From Dysgonomonas gadei ATCC BAA-286 (GTDB lineage: Bacteria > Bacteroidota > Bacteroidia > Bacteroidales > Dysgonomonadaceae), in the NCBI RefSeq assembly GCF_000213555.1, contig NZ_GL891991.1, positions 1 through 64,000 on the forward strand: 64,000 bases of DNA, written 5' to 3'. Of the stretch, positions 17,514-26,176 are shown piece by piece. The notes under the pieces were generated by a model. The model saw only the letters and a program-made list of their open reading frames with translations, was not told the DNA's origin and made no database searches. Position 1 is the stretch's first letter. Every line of letters starts with the position of its first letter. The position numbers and the translations under genes are program-made.

Positions 17514-18992
17514 ATGTATTTATTAGGTTACGACATAGGCAGTTCCTCTGTAAAAGCCTGTTTGGTGAAAGCCGATACAGGTAAGATTGTTGCTTCGGAC
17601 TTCTTCCCGAAAGAAGAAATGAAAATCACAGCCGTAAAATCAGGCTGGGCAGAACAAGACCCTGCCGACTGGTGGGCAAACCTAAAATTAGCGCATGCGT
17701 CGGTAATGCAAAAAGCAGGAGCCAGGGGGGAAGATATTCAGGCTATAGGCATTACCTGGCAGATGCATGGATTGGTATTGGTAGATAAGGATAAGAATGT
17801 GCTGCGCCCTTCCATTATCTGGTGCGATAGCCGTGCCGTGCCATATGGCGAAAAGGCTTTTAAAGCGATTGGTGAAGAAAAGTGTCTTTCTCATCTGCTC
17901 AATTCTCCGGGCAATTTTACTGCATCTAAACTGGCATGGGTAAAAGAAAACGAACCACAAGTATTTGAAAAAATAGATAAACTGATGCTGCCCGGCGACT
18001 ATATCGGCATGAAACTTACAGGAGATATTGTGGTAACTATCGAGGGTATGTCGGAAGGTATTTTCTGGGATTTCAAAACAAATGCATTGTCGGAAGATGT
18101 ACTCAACTATTATGGAATACCAAAAAGCTTTTTCCCTGAGATAAAACCGATATTCGGCGTACAGGGAAATGTGTCGGCTGAGGCGGCAAAGGAACTGGGA
18201 CTGAAGGAAGGTACTCCTGTTTCGTACCGCGCAGGCGACCAGCCTAACAACGCCCTGTCTCTGAACGTATTCGAACCGGGAGAAATTGCATCTACGGCTG
18301 GTACCTCGGGAGTTGTATATGGTGTATTGGATCAGCTCAATTACGATAAACTGTCTCGTGTAAATACATTTGCACATGTGAATTATACTACCGACCTGAC
18401 CCGTCTTGGTGTTTTGTTGTGCATCAATGGAACAGGTATCCTCAATTCGTGGCTCAAGCGTAATCTGGCATTGGAAGGCCTTTCGTATGCAGATATGAAC
18501 GATCTGGCTGCTCAATCGCCAATAGGAGCAAAAGGATTAAGTATAATTCCGTTTGGTAACGGAGCAGAGCGTGTTCTCGAAAATCAAGATGTAAACTGTT
18601 CTATACATGGCATCAATTTTAATATACATGACAAGAAGGATATGCTTCGTGCCGCTCAGGAGGGTATCGTGTTTTCATACGAATACGGAATGGAAATAAT
18701 GCGCGAAATGGGAATGAATATCCACACTATTAAAGCCGGATATGCCAATATGTTCCTTAGTCCGGTTTTTGCTCAAACACTGGCCAGCGTAAGCGGTGCT
18801 ACAATAGAATTATATAATACAGATGGTGCTGCCGGAGCCGCAAAAGGCGCGGGCATCGGTATCGGTCTGTATGCATCGAATAAAGAAGCTTTCGCTTCGC
18901 TTGAGAAACTATCGGTTGTGAAACCGGATACGGCAAACAAAGCACAATACAGAGAAGCCTATGAACGATGGAAGAATCTAGTAACCAAATAA
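17514..18992 (+). CDS. xylB: Xylulokinase
   Basis: 492 aa, FGGY-family sugar kinase that phosphorylates D-xylulose to xylulose 5-phosphate. N-terminal phosphate loop (GYDIGSSSVKACLV), the xylulokinase substrate signature ITWQMHGLVLVDKD followed by IIWCDSRAVPYGE, the second ATPase domain (GEIASTAGTSGVVYG) and the late glycine-rich block (GAAGAAKGAGIGIG). Length is typical. It lies 76 bp after the regulator and 33 bp before the GH30 gene and acts directly after XylA. Confidence 0.93.
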   Translation: MYLLGYDIGSSSVKACLVKADTGKIVASDFFPKEEMKITAVKSGWAEQDPADWWANLKLAHASVMQKAGARGEDIQAIGITWQMHGLVLVDKDKNVLRPSIIWCDSRAVPYGEKAFKAIGEEKCLSHLLNSPGNFTASKLAWVKENEPQVFEKIDKLMLPGDYIGMKLTGDIVVTIEGMSEGIFWDFKTNALSEDVLNYYGIPKSFFPEIKPIFGVQGNVSAEAAKELGLKEGTPVSYRAGDQPNNALSLNVFEPGEIASTAGTSGVVYGVLDQLNYDKLSRVNTFAHVNYTTDLTRLGVLLCINGTGILNSWLKRNLALEGLSYADMNDLAAQSPIGAKGLSIIPFGNGAERVLENQDVNCSIHGINFNIHDKKDMLRAAQEGIVFSYEYGMEIMREMGMNIHTIKAGYANMFLSPVFAQTLASVSGATIELYNTDGAAGAAKGAGIGIGLYASNKEAFASLEKLSVVKPDTANKAQYREAYERWKNLVTK

Positions 18993-19025
18993 TATTATTC
19001 AGTTAACCAATTAGAAACGAAAATT

Positions 19026-20441
19026 ATGAAAAAAGTATTGTGTATAATTGGACTTGTCAGTTTAGTTTGTTCGTGCTCTGAATCCCGTCAGGTAAAATGG
19101 GTAAGTACAACACCCGATTCCTGTTTTGTGGAAAACCCTTCGATAGCCATGGCAGAGGCAACTGCTGAAGTTGATGTAACAATATTGACGGATAAACCTC
19201 TGCAAACCGTAGATGGTTTTGGCGGATGTTTCAATGAACTGGGGTGGACTACTCTGTCAGCATTGAATGATGCAGATCGTGACGCGGTTATAAAAGACCT
19301 GTTCAGCGAAGACGGGATGAATTTTACCCTGAACCGTATGCCTATTGGTGCGAATGACTTCTCCCGCGACTGGTATTCGTACAATGAAACAGATAAGGAT
19401 TTCGATATGAAAAACTTTTCTATCGACAATGACAAGGAAACACTGATACCTTTCATAAAAGCTGCTCAAAAAATAAACCCCGATGTGAAAATCTGGGCTT
19501 CGCCCTGGTGTCCGCCTTCGTGGATGAAGTATAACAAGCATTACGCATGTAAGCCGAATCCGAAAGTGAACGATCTGAAAGGAAGCCCTACTCAGGATCT
19601 GGAAGGAACAAATATGTTCGTTCAGGAACCTGAATATTTCAAGGCTTATGCCCTATATTTCAAGAAATTTATAGAGGCTTATAAGAGTGAAGGCATAAAC
19701 ATCGGGATGATCGCCCCTCAGAATGAATTTAATTCATGCCAGATATTTCCGTCATGCACATGGACAGCCGCAGGTCTAAGCACATTTATAGGCGATTATC
19801 TGGGTCCGCAAATGAAAGAAATGGGAGTAGATGTAATGTTCGGGACAATGGAAAGAGGAAATACTTTATTAGTTGATACCATTATGCAAAATAAGAGTGG
19901 TGAATATATTTCCCAAATCGGCTTCCAATGGGCAGGAAAAGAATCCATTGCCAAGATACATGAGACATATCCTGATATGAAGCTAATGCAGACCGAAAGC
20001 GAGTGTGGCGACGGAAAGAATTCATGGGATCAATGTTTCTATATCTGGAACCTGATGAAGCATTACTTCAATAATGGAATATCCGCTTATATGTACTGGA
20101 ATATTTCATTGGATAAAGACCCTGTGAACAATCGCTGGCAGTGGCCGCAAAATTCATTGATTTCAGTAGATCAGGAGAATAAGACTTACAAATATAACCC
20201 TGAATACTATCTGATGAAACAGTTCAGCCATTTTGTAAAACCAGGAGCAAAGCGACTTTCTACCGAAGGTAGTTATGATAACATGCTTGCATTCCTCAAT
20301 CCTGACAATTCGGTTGTGGTGATAGCTGCGAATGAGGGCGCCGCAAATCAGATTTTGAAGATTAAGGTGAATGACCAGATGATGACCGTAGATTTGAAAA
20401 TGAAGTCGATCAATACATTCCTGATAGAAGCGAAAAAGTAA
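19026..20441 (+). CDS. Glycoside hydrolase family 30 lipoprotein (probable beta-xylosidase/xylanase-type)
   Basis: 471 aa. Lipoprotein signal with a Cys in LVCSCSES, so probably surface- or periplasm-anchored. GH30 (beta/alpha)8 barrel: GFGGCFNELGW at the start, RMPIGANDFS, WASPWCPPSWMKYN, acid/base Glu234 in APQNEFNSC, nucleophile Glu324 in LMQTESECG, then the side beta-domain. GH30 includes glucosylceramidases, beta-xylosidases, glucuronoxylanases and 1,6-glucanases. Its place between xylB and xylA argues for release of xylose from xylo-oligosaccharides, but this is inference. Confidence 0.85.
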   Translation: MKKVLCIIGLVSLVCSCSESRQVKWVSTTPDSCFVENPSIAMAEATAEVDVTILTDKPLQTVDGFGGCFNELGWTTLSALNDADRDAVIKDLFSEDGMNFTLNRMPIGANDFSRDWYSYNETDKDFDMKNFSIDNDKETLIPFIKAAQKINPDVKIWASPWCPPSWMKYNKHYACKPNPKVNDLKGSPTQDLEGTNMFVQEPEYFKAYALYFKKFIEAYKSEGINIGMIAPQNEFNSCQIFPSCTWTAAGLSTFIGDYLGPQMKEMGVDVMFGTMERGNTLLVDTIMQNKSGEYISQIGFQWAGKESIAKIHETYPDMKLMQTESECGDGKNSWDQCFYIWNLMKHYFNNGISAYMYWNISLDKDPVNNRWQWPQNSLISVDQENKTYKYNPEYYLMKQFSHFVKPGAKRLSTEGSYDNMLAFLNPDNSVVVIAANEGAANQILKIKVNDQMMTVDLKMKSINTFLIEAKK

Positions 20442-20484
20442 ATTATTATAAACTAACTAATCATTTTAAATAACAAATTTAATT

Positions 20485-21813
20485 ATGGAAATTTTAAAAG
20501 GTACAAAAGAATTTTTTCCGGGAATCGGAAAAATCAAATTTGAAGGAAAAGAAAGCAAAAACCCGTTAGCTTATCGTTTCTACGATGAAAACAAAGTGGT
20601 AATGGGTAAAAGCATGAAAGACTGGATGCGCTTTGCTATGGCATATTGGCATACATTGTGTGCTAATGGCGGCGACCCGTTCGGCGGAGCAACTATCCAC
20701 CATCCTTGGAATATAGGTAATGATGCTATCAGCAATGCCAAATATAAAATGGATGCAGCTTTCGAGTTCATGACTAAGATGGGAATACCATACTATTGCT
20801 TCCACGATGTAGACCTGGTAGATGCAGGCAATTCATGGACTGAGTATGAAAAGAATCTGCAAACCATCGTCGATTTTGCGAAAGAAAAGCAAGCAGCATC
20901 AGGTATTAAGCTCCTGTGGGGTACAGCTAATGTATTCAGCCACGAGCGTTATATGAATGGTGCTTCTACAAACCCTGACTTTGATGTTGTTGCATGCGCA
21001 GCTACTCAGGTAAAGAACGCAATCGACGCTACTATCGCTTTGGGTGGCTCCAACTATGTGTTCTGGGGCGGTCGCGAAGGTTATATGAGCTTGTTGAATA
21101 CAGATATGAAACGTGAAAAAGATCACCTTGCACGCTTCCTGTCAATGTCTCGTGACTATGCTCGCAAACAAGGCTTTACAGGTACATTCCTGATTGAGCC
21201 TAAGCCGATGGAACCTACTAAACATCAGTACGATTATGATACTGAAACTGTTATCGGATTCCTTCGCAACTATGGTTTGGATAAAGATTTCAAAGTAAAT
21301 ATCGAGGTTAACCATGCTACACTGGCAGGCCATACATTCGAACACGAATTGCAGGCTGCTGTTGATGCTGGGCTTCTGGGTAGTATCGATGCCAATCGTG
21401 GCGACTATCAGAATGGATGGGATACAGACCAGTTCCCTATCGACCTGTACGATCTGGCTCAGGCTTGGTTGGTATTGCTTCCGGCAGGAGGTCTTGGTAA
21501 TGGCGGTGTAAACTTCGATGCTAAGATCCGTCGTAATTCGACAGACAGAGACGATTTGTTCATCGCTCACATTTCAGGTATGGATGTATTTGCCCGTGGC
21601 CTATTGATCGCTGCTGATATCCTTGAAAAATCTGACTATAAGAAACTTCGTCAGACTCGTTATGCTTCTTTCGACAATGGAGATGGTAAAGCATTCGAAG
21701 ATGGTAAACTGACTCTTGAAGACTTACGCACAATTGCACACAAAGTTGGCGAACCGAAACAAATAAGCGGTAAGCAGGAACTTTATGAAGCTATTGTAAA
21801 CATGTATATTTAA
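20485..21813 (+). CDS. xylA: Xylose isomerase
   Basis: 442 aa, group II xylose isomerase converting D-xylose to D-xylulose with two divalent metals. Signatures: HPWNIGNDAISN, the catalytic region YYCFHDVDLVDAG, VFWGGREGYMSLLNTD, LIEPKPMEPTKHQYDYD, and metal ligands in NHATLAGHTFEHE and DANRGDYQNGWDTDQFP. Length and order are as expected for Bacteroidetes XylA. The fourth gene of the xylose operon. The next gap carries a strong hairpin that could set relative levels of xylA and the symporter. Confidence 0.97.
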   Translation: MEILKGTKEFFPGIGKIKFEGKESKNPLAYRFYDENKVVMGKSMKDWMRFAMAYWHTLCANGGDPFGGATIHHPWNIGNDAISNAKYKMDAAFEFMTKMGIPYYCFHDVDLVDAGNSWTEYEKNLQTIVDFAKEKQAASGIKLLWGTANVFSHERYMNGASTNPDFDVVACAATQVKNAIDATIALGGSNYVFWGGREGYMSLLNTDMKREKDHLARFLSMSRDYARKQGFTGTFLIEPKPMEPTKHQYDYDTETVIGFLRNYGLDKDFKVNIEVNHATLAGHTFEHELQAAVDAGLLGSIDANRGDYQNGWDTDQFPIDLYDLAQAWLVLLPAGGLGNGGVNFDAKIRRNSTDRDDLFIAHISGMDVFARGLLIAADILEKSDYKKLRQTRYASFDNGDGKAFEDGKLTLEDLRTIAHKVGEPKQISGKQELYEAIVNMYI

Positions 21814-21830
21814 AATACAGATACAAGTAA

Positions 21831-21867
21831 ACGAGATACAAGTAAACAAAAGAGACTTGTATCTCGT
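21831..21867 (+). repeat. 13-bp perfect inverted repeat between xylA and the symporter
   Basis: ACGAGATACAAGT (21831-21843) and ACTTGTATCTCGT (21855-21867) with an 11-nt loop, no T-tract. The arm sequence is the same TTGTATCTCGT block found in the large repeats at 11.75 and 35.8 kb. Confidence 0.75.
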
Positions 21868-21899
21868 ATCTTGTCAACTTGTTAACTAACAAAGAACCA

Positions 21900-23456
21900 A
21901 TGAATAACGAAGTAAGTAAATCATATACCATAAAACTCACGCTCATTGCTACCCTCGGAGGGCTGCTGTTCGGATACGATACGGCAGTTATATCGGGTAC
22001 AGTGGAGTCGTTGAGGCATTTTTTTATAGACCCGATGGGCTTGCCTCTCAACGAAGCAAATGCGATGGAGGGTTTTGTAATAAGCAGCGCACTGATAGGA
22101 TGTATCTTCGGTGCAGCAATGGCTGGCTGGGTAAGTCAGACATTCGGTCGCAGAAAAGCATTGTTTGCTGCGGCTATCCTGTTTTTATTGGCAGCTATCG
22201 GTTCGGCATGGCCCGAAATCGGATATCATATGCCGAGCGATGGTGACCATTCGTTTGTATATCATTTTGTAGCATATCGCATACTTGGAGGAATAGGTGT
22301 AGGTATAGCATCGATGGTGTCACCTATGTACATCGCCGAGATTGCCCCACCTGATAAACGTGGTAGTCTGGTAGGTCTTAACCAGTTTGCTATCATCTTT
22401 GGTATGCTTGTCGTATATTTTGTCAACTACTTCATTGCTAAACAGGGCGATACGGAGTGGTTACATACTACAGGCTGGAGATATATGTTTGCCTCGCTGG
22501 CAATTCCGTCAGTAATCTTCTTTGTATTATTATTTGCAGCTCCGGAAACTCCGAGATGGCTGGTAATGAAAGGACGAATAAAACAAGCCGAAAGTATTCT
22601 GACAAAACTGGTTGGCAGTGCAATGGCTAAAACAGAAATAGAAGACATTAAGCATAGTTTCGATAAAGAAGAGACAGTATCTCTTAAACCATATTACAGG
22701 TTTATGATGACATGGCTGATATTGTTCGTTGTGGGTATCATTTCCCTTTCACTTGCAAGCGTTTCAAGCGCATTGGAGATATCGATGATTGTGAGTTTCC
22801 TTATAGCACTATACGTCCCTATCAAGTCATACGGCTTCCTTATTATTATGACAGGCGTTTTACTATCTGCATTCCAGCAGTTTGTAGGTATCAATGTGGT
22901 TCTATATTACGCTCCTGAAATATTCAAGAGCATGGGCTCGGGTACAGACTCGGCGTTGTTACAAACCATCATTGTCGGTATTATCAATCTGTCTTTTACC
23001 GTACTGGCGATTCTGACAGTAGATAAATTCGGACGTAAGCCGTTGCTGATCACAGGCGCTTTAGTGATGGCCGCATCTATGCTGGGCTTGGGAACATCCT
23101 TCTCTCAGGGACTTCCGGGTGGACTTAAACTTGTGTTTATGCTTACTTATACAGCCGGATTCGCCATGTCGTGGGGGCCTGTTTGCTGGGTAATGCTGGC
23201 AGAAATATTTCCTAACTCGGTGCGTTCCAGTGTGATGTCTATTGCCGTAGCTGCACAATGGGTATCGAATTTCCTCATTTCGTGGACATTCCCTATCATG
23301 GACAAGAACGATACATTGGTAGGTATGTTCAATCACGGATTCTCATACTGGGTTTATGGTGCACTGGCTATCCTTGCAGCATTGTTCGTATGGAAGCGTT
23401 TGCCTGAAACCAAGGGGAAGACTTTGGAGGATATGGAGAAACTGTGGAAGAAGTAA
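21900..23456 (+). CDS. xylE: MFS sugar/H+ symporter, xylose type
   Basis: 518 aa from ATG 21900; a TTG in the same frame at 21879 lies in repeat sequence and is unlikely to be used. Twelve predicted membrane helices with MFS sugar porter motifs: GGLLFGYDTAVISG, GWVSQTFGRRKAL, SPMYIAEIAPPDKRGSLVGL, APETPRWL, QQFVGINVVLYYAPEIFK, DKFGRKPLL, and PETKGKTLEDME near the end. The length and the xylose operon context fit XylE. Inner membrane, proton-driven uptake. Confidence 0.9.
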   Translation: MNNEVSKSYTIKLTLIATLGGLLFGYDTAVISGTVESLRHFFIDPMGLPLNEANAMEGFVISSALIGCIFGAAMAGWVSQTFGRRKALFAAAILFLLAAIGSAWPEIGYHMPSDGDHSFVYHFVAYRILGGIGVGIASMVSPMYIAEIAPPDKRGSLVGLNQFAIIFGMLVVYFVNYFIAKQGDTEWLHTTGWRYMFASLAIPSVIFFVLLFAAPETPRWLVMKGRIKQAESILTKLVGSAMAKTEIEDIKHSFDKEETVSLKPYYRFMMTWLILFVVGIISLSLASVSSALEISMIVSFLIALYVPIKSYGFLIIMTGVLLSAFQQFVGINVVLYYAPEIFKSMGSGTDSALLQTIIVGIINLSFTVLAILTVDKFGRKPLLITGALVMAASMLGLGTSFSQGLPGGLKLVFMLTYTAGFAMSWGPVCWVMLAEIFPNSVRSSVMSIAVAAQWVSNFLISWTFPIMDKNDTLVGMFNHGFSYWVYGALAILAALFVWKRLPETKGKTLEDMEKLWKK

Positions 23457-23485
23457 GGATATAAGATTTAATCTTTTTAGTCAAT

Positions 23486-23525
23486 AAAAAAGCAGAAGAA
23501 ACCCAAACGTATTCTTCTGCTTTTT
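23486..23525. terminator. Bidirectional terminator between xylE and exuT
   Basis: Perfect stem AAAAAGCAGAAGAA with TTCTTCTGCTTTTT. A and T runs on either side serve both converging operons. Confidence 0.8.
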
Positions 23526-23548
23526 CTTTTATGTATTATCGTACCCGG

Positions 23549-24979
23549 TTAAATATTGTCGATTGGCTTATACTTAGGAACCAATGATTTCATTATTACC
23601 CAACCTATAAGATAAGCAATAGCACAAACACAGAAAATAATAAAGTAACCTGCCGGTTTTCCTTCAAATCCCATAAATGTCATTTGAGTTTCATCTGCAT
23701 ATACAAACAAATTACCTGCCGATTTCTGCAATATCATAGAACCGATACCTCCGGCCATGCCTCCAATACCTGTAATAGATGCAATCGCTCCTTTAGGGAA
23801 CATATCGCCTACCGTAGAGAAGATGTTGGCCGACCAAGACTGATGCGCAGCGCCTCCGATACCAATCATTATCACAGGCAGCCAAGGAGAAATTGTACCT
23901 AACGGTTGCGCGAATAAGACTACCAGCGGAAAGAATGCGAATATTAACATCGCCCTCATACGTGCTGCATACGGGTTCATACCCGTTTTATTCATGATGA
24001 TAGTCGGCAATTTTCCACCGAAAATGGATAACATGGTAATTGCATATAATGTGAAAATTAATGCAATACCGAGTCCTTCCGAAGTTTTGATACCAAATTG
24101 TGTGTTCAGGTAAGATGGAGTCCAGAAGAGGAAGAACCACCACACACCATCGGTCATAAATTTACCAATAGCGAAAGACCATGTCTGTTTATAAGAAAAA
24201 CATTTCCAGAAAGGAATCTTTTTTTCTTCAGTCTCTTTTCCGCTATCCATAGTCCCATCTTCATGCTTGTCTTGTTCTATATATTCAAGTTCCGCACTAT
24301 TCACATGCTTGCTTTTCGCCGGAGCATCATATAGGAATACCCAAAATCCCATCCATACAAAACCGAGGGCACCAATAACAATAAAGGCCATTTCCCATCC
24401 CCAGAATTTAGCTAATACAGGTATACTCAAAGGTGCAATTAAGGCTCCTATTGAGGCTCCGGCATTAAATATTGAAGTGGCATAAGCCCGGTCTTTCTTA
24501 GGGAAATATTCTGCTGTAACCTTGATTGCAGCCGGAAAGTTTCCTGCTTCGCCTAATGCCAGTACACAACGGGCAAAGAGGAAAGCATACATACTGATGG
24601 TAGCGATCACAACTGCTACATCTCCTGTTGCAGCAGCCAGTTCAGCGGCACTGTGCATTCCTACATAGGCTTCGGTAAATACGCCGCAGACAGCATGAAG
24701 ACAAGCCCCTACCGACCATATCCCGATAGCCCAAAGGAATCCTTTTTTACTGCCCATCCAGTCAACGAAACGCCCTGCAAACAGCATACAGGCAGCGTAT
24801 ACGATGGAGAATACTGCTGTGATAGTACCATAATGAGATTCATCCCAATGGAACTCCGGTTTAATAAATTCATCCCAGGTGAGCGACAATACCTGCCTGT
24901 CGAGGTAGTTAACCGTCGTGGCGAAGAAAAGCATTGCACAGATCGTCCACCTGTAATTTGTCATTTTTTGTTTATTCAT
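23549..24979 (-). CDS. exuT: Hexuronate MFS transporter (ExuT-like, ACS family)
   Basis: 476 aa, 12 helices, inner membrane. N-terminus WTICAMLFFATTVNYLDRQV is typical of anion:cation symporters such as ExuT; further marks are GRFVDWMGSKKGF, LFARCVLALGEAGNFPAAIK and GAIASITGIGGMAGGIGSM. These carriers take up glucuronate or galacturonate with protons. Last gene of the minus-strand uronate operon, 21 bp after kdgA. Only the glucuronate branch is encoded beside it (uxaC, uxuB, uxuA), so glucuronate is the best substrate guess. Confidence 0.88.
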   Translation of the reverse strand: MNKQKMTNYRWTICAMLFFATTVNYLDRQVLSLTWDEFIKPEFHWDESHYGTITAVFSIVYAACMLFAGRFVDWMGSKKGFLWAIGIWSVGACLHAVCGVFTEAYVGMHSAAELAAATGDVAVVIATISMYAFLFARCVLALGEAGNFPAAIKVTAEYFPKKDRAYATSIFNAGASIGALIAPLSIPVLAKFWGWEMAFIVIGALGFVWMGFWVFLYDAPAKSKHVNSAELEYIEQDKHEDGTMDSGKETEEKKIPFWKCFSYKQTWSFAIGKFMTDGVWWFFLFWTPSYLNTQFGIKTSEGLGIALIFTLYAITMLSIFGGKLPTIIMNKTGMNPYAARMRAMLIFAFFPLVVLFAQPLGTISPWLPVIMIGIGGAAHQSWSANIFSTVGDMFPKGAIASITGIGGMAGGIGSMILQKSAGNLFVYADETQMTFMGFEGKPAGYFIIFCVCAIAYLIGWVIMKSLVPKYKPIDNI

Positions 24980-25000
24980 GGAATCGTTTTAAGAGTTATA

Positions 25001-25666
25001 TTATTTCCTGATTTTAGCTATTATAGCCAGCGCTTCTTTACACATTTCCGTTATTTTACCCCAATCCTTTGCTGCAATTACATCTTTAGGGAATAGGTTA
25101 GAGCCCATACCTACGGCAGTAACGCCTGCACTGAACCATTTGGTCAGATTTTCTTCCGTAGGCGTAACACCTCCGGTAACCATGACGTTAGACCATGGCA
25201 TAGGCGCTTTCAATCCCTTTACAAAACCCGGTCCTACAACATCGCCCGGAAATACTTTTACAACCTCTGCTCCCAGTTCCTGAGCATAACCTACCTCCGA
25301 AACAGAGCCACAGCCCGGTATATAGGCTACCTGACGGCGATTACATACTTTAAAAATATCCGGATTGAGCAACGGGCCTACCACAAAGTTTGCCCCAAGC
25401 TGTAAAAACAAAGAAGCGGTACCTGCGTCAACAATTGAGCCGATACCGAGTATCATTTCCGGACATTCTTTTGCTGCCCATTTATTTAATTCGCCGAATA
25501 TCTCGTGTGCAAAATCTCCACGGTTAGTGAACTCGAAAGCCCGTACTCCACCTTCATAACAAGCTTTCAGTACTTGCTTGGATGTTTCGAGGTCGCTATG
25601 GTAAAATACCGGTACCATCCCGGTCTCTGCCATTACCTGGCAGGCTTTTATTCTAGAGAAACGCAT
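25001..25666 (-). CDS. kdgA: 2-keto-3-deoxy-6-phosphogluconate aldolase
   Basis: 221 aa, class I KDPG/KHG aldolase: KDPG to pyruvate plus glyceraldehyde 3-phosphate, the last step of the uronate route. Visible: the EFTNRGDFAHEIF segment with a conserved Arg, GIGSIVDAGTASLFLQLGA, VVGPLLNPDI, and the Schiff-base Lys in LGAEVVKVFPGD, then VMVTGGVTPTEENL. Cytoplasmic. It is separated from kduD by the inserted four-helix-bundle cassette, while its 21-bp spacing to exuT is operon-like. Confidence 0.92.
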   Translation of the reverse strand: MRFSRIKACQVMAETGMVPVFYHSDLETSKQVLKACYEGGVRAFEFTNRGDFAHEIFGELNKWAAKECPEMILGIGSIVDAGTASLFLQLGANFVVGPLLNPDIFKVCNRRQVAYIPGCGSVSEVGYAQELGAEVVKVFPGDVVGPGFVKGLKAPMPWSNVMVTGGVTPTEENLTKWFSAGVTAVGMGSNLFPKDVIAAKDWGKITEMCKEALAIIAKIRK

Positions 25667-25669
25667 ATA

Positions 25670-26176
25670 AGTGAAAAATTAAAAGTGAAAAGTGAAAAAT
25701 GGAAGAAATCCTCATTTCTCACTTAATTTATTTTTTACAGTTTTAATAGATGATATCAAAATATAAATCAGTTCGGAACAATCAGAAGCTAAACTTTCGT
25801 ATTCAGATACTGATATATAATTAGTATCCTTTAAAAGACAAATCCAATAGTCAGTTTCATTCGCTTCTTTAAGAGCAATACTTAATTTATGCACAAAGTC
25901 AGATTTGCTTTGTGCAAATTCAGCTTCTCTTATTAAAGCTCCGATTGCTGTACCACTACGCAAAACCTGTTTTGATAATACATACTCAGATTTTTCTTTT
26001 CGTAAAAACTGAACAAGATTGACTATCCTGACAGCAAAAGCATAACTTTTTACTACAAGTATCGATTTTTCTTTTCTTATTATATTTTCGTTATTATCCA
26101 TCTTTAAAAAATTGAAGTGAAAAGCAAAAAACTATTGATACATATTTTTAGTTTTTCACTTTTCACTTTTCGTTTT
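25670..26176 (-). mobile_element. Putative IVS-like cassette: four-helix-bundle ORF between perfect 19-bp inverted repeats
   Basis: Everything between the kduD stop and the kdgA start is one unit. AAAAGTGAAAAGTGAAAAA at 25681-25699 recurs exactly inverted at 26152-26170. Each end can also fold on itself (for example AAGTGAAAAGCAAAAAACT facing AGTTTTTCACTTTTCACTT near 26110-26170). The last codons of the ORF run into the left arm. The layout recalls 23S rRNA intervening sequences, which encode S23-type proteins between complementary ends. Mobility is inferred. Confidence 0.5.
25712..26101 (-). CDS. Four-helix-bundle protein of the S23/IVS (Avd-like) family
   Basis: 129 aa, all helical, with the family signature SKQVLRSGTAIGALIREAEFAQSKSDFVHKLSIALKEANET, here split by position: VLRSGTAIGALIREAEFA around residues 47-64 and DFVHKLSIALKEANETDYW around 68-86. 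Such proteins are encoded in 23S rRNA intervening sequences and are related to the accessory protein Avd of diversity-generating retroelements; their role is poorly known. It has no link to uronate metabolism, yet sits in the operon in the same orientation, flanked by inverted repeats, so it is best read as a passenger. Confidence 0.85.
   Translation of the reverse strand: MDNNENIIRKEKSILVVKSYAFAVRIVNLVQFLRKEKSEYVLSKQVLRSGTAIGALIREAEFAQSKSDFVHKLSIALKEANETDYWICLLKDTNYISVSEYESLASDCSELIYILISSIKTVKNKLSEK

Noticed and set aside
25712..26101. Four-helix-bundle protein as Avd of a diversity-generating retroelement
   Set aside because: No reverse transcriptase, template repeat or variable-repeat gene is nearby.
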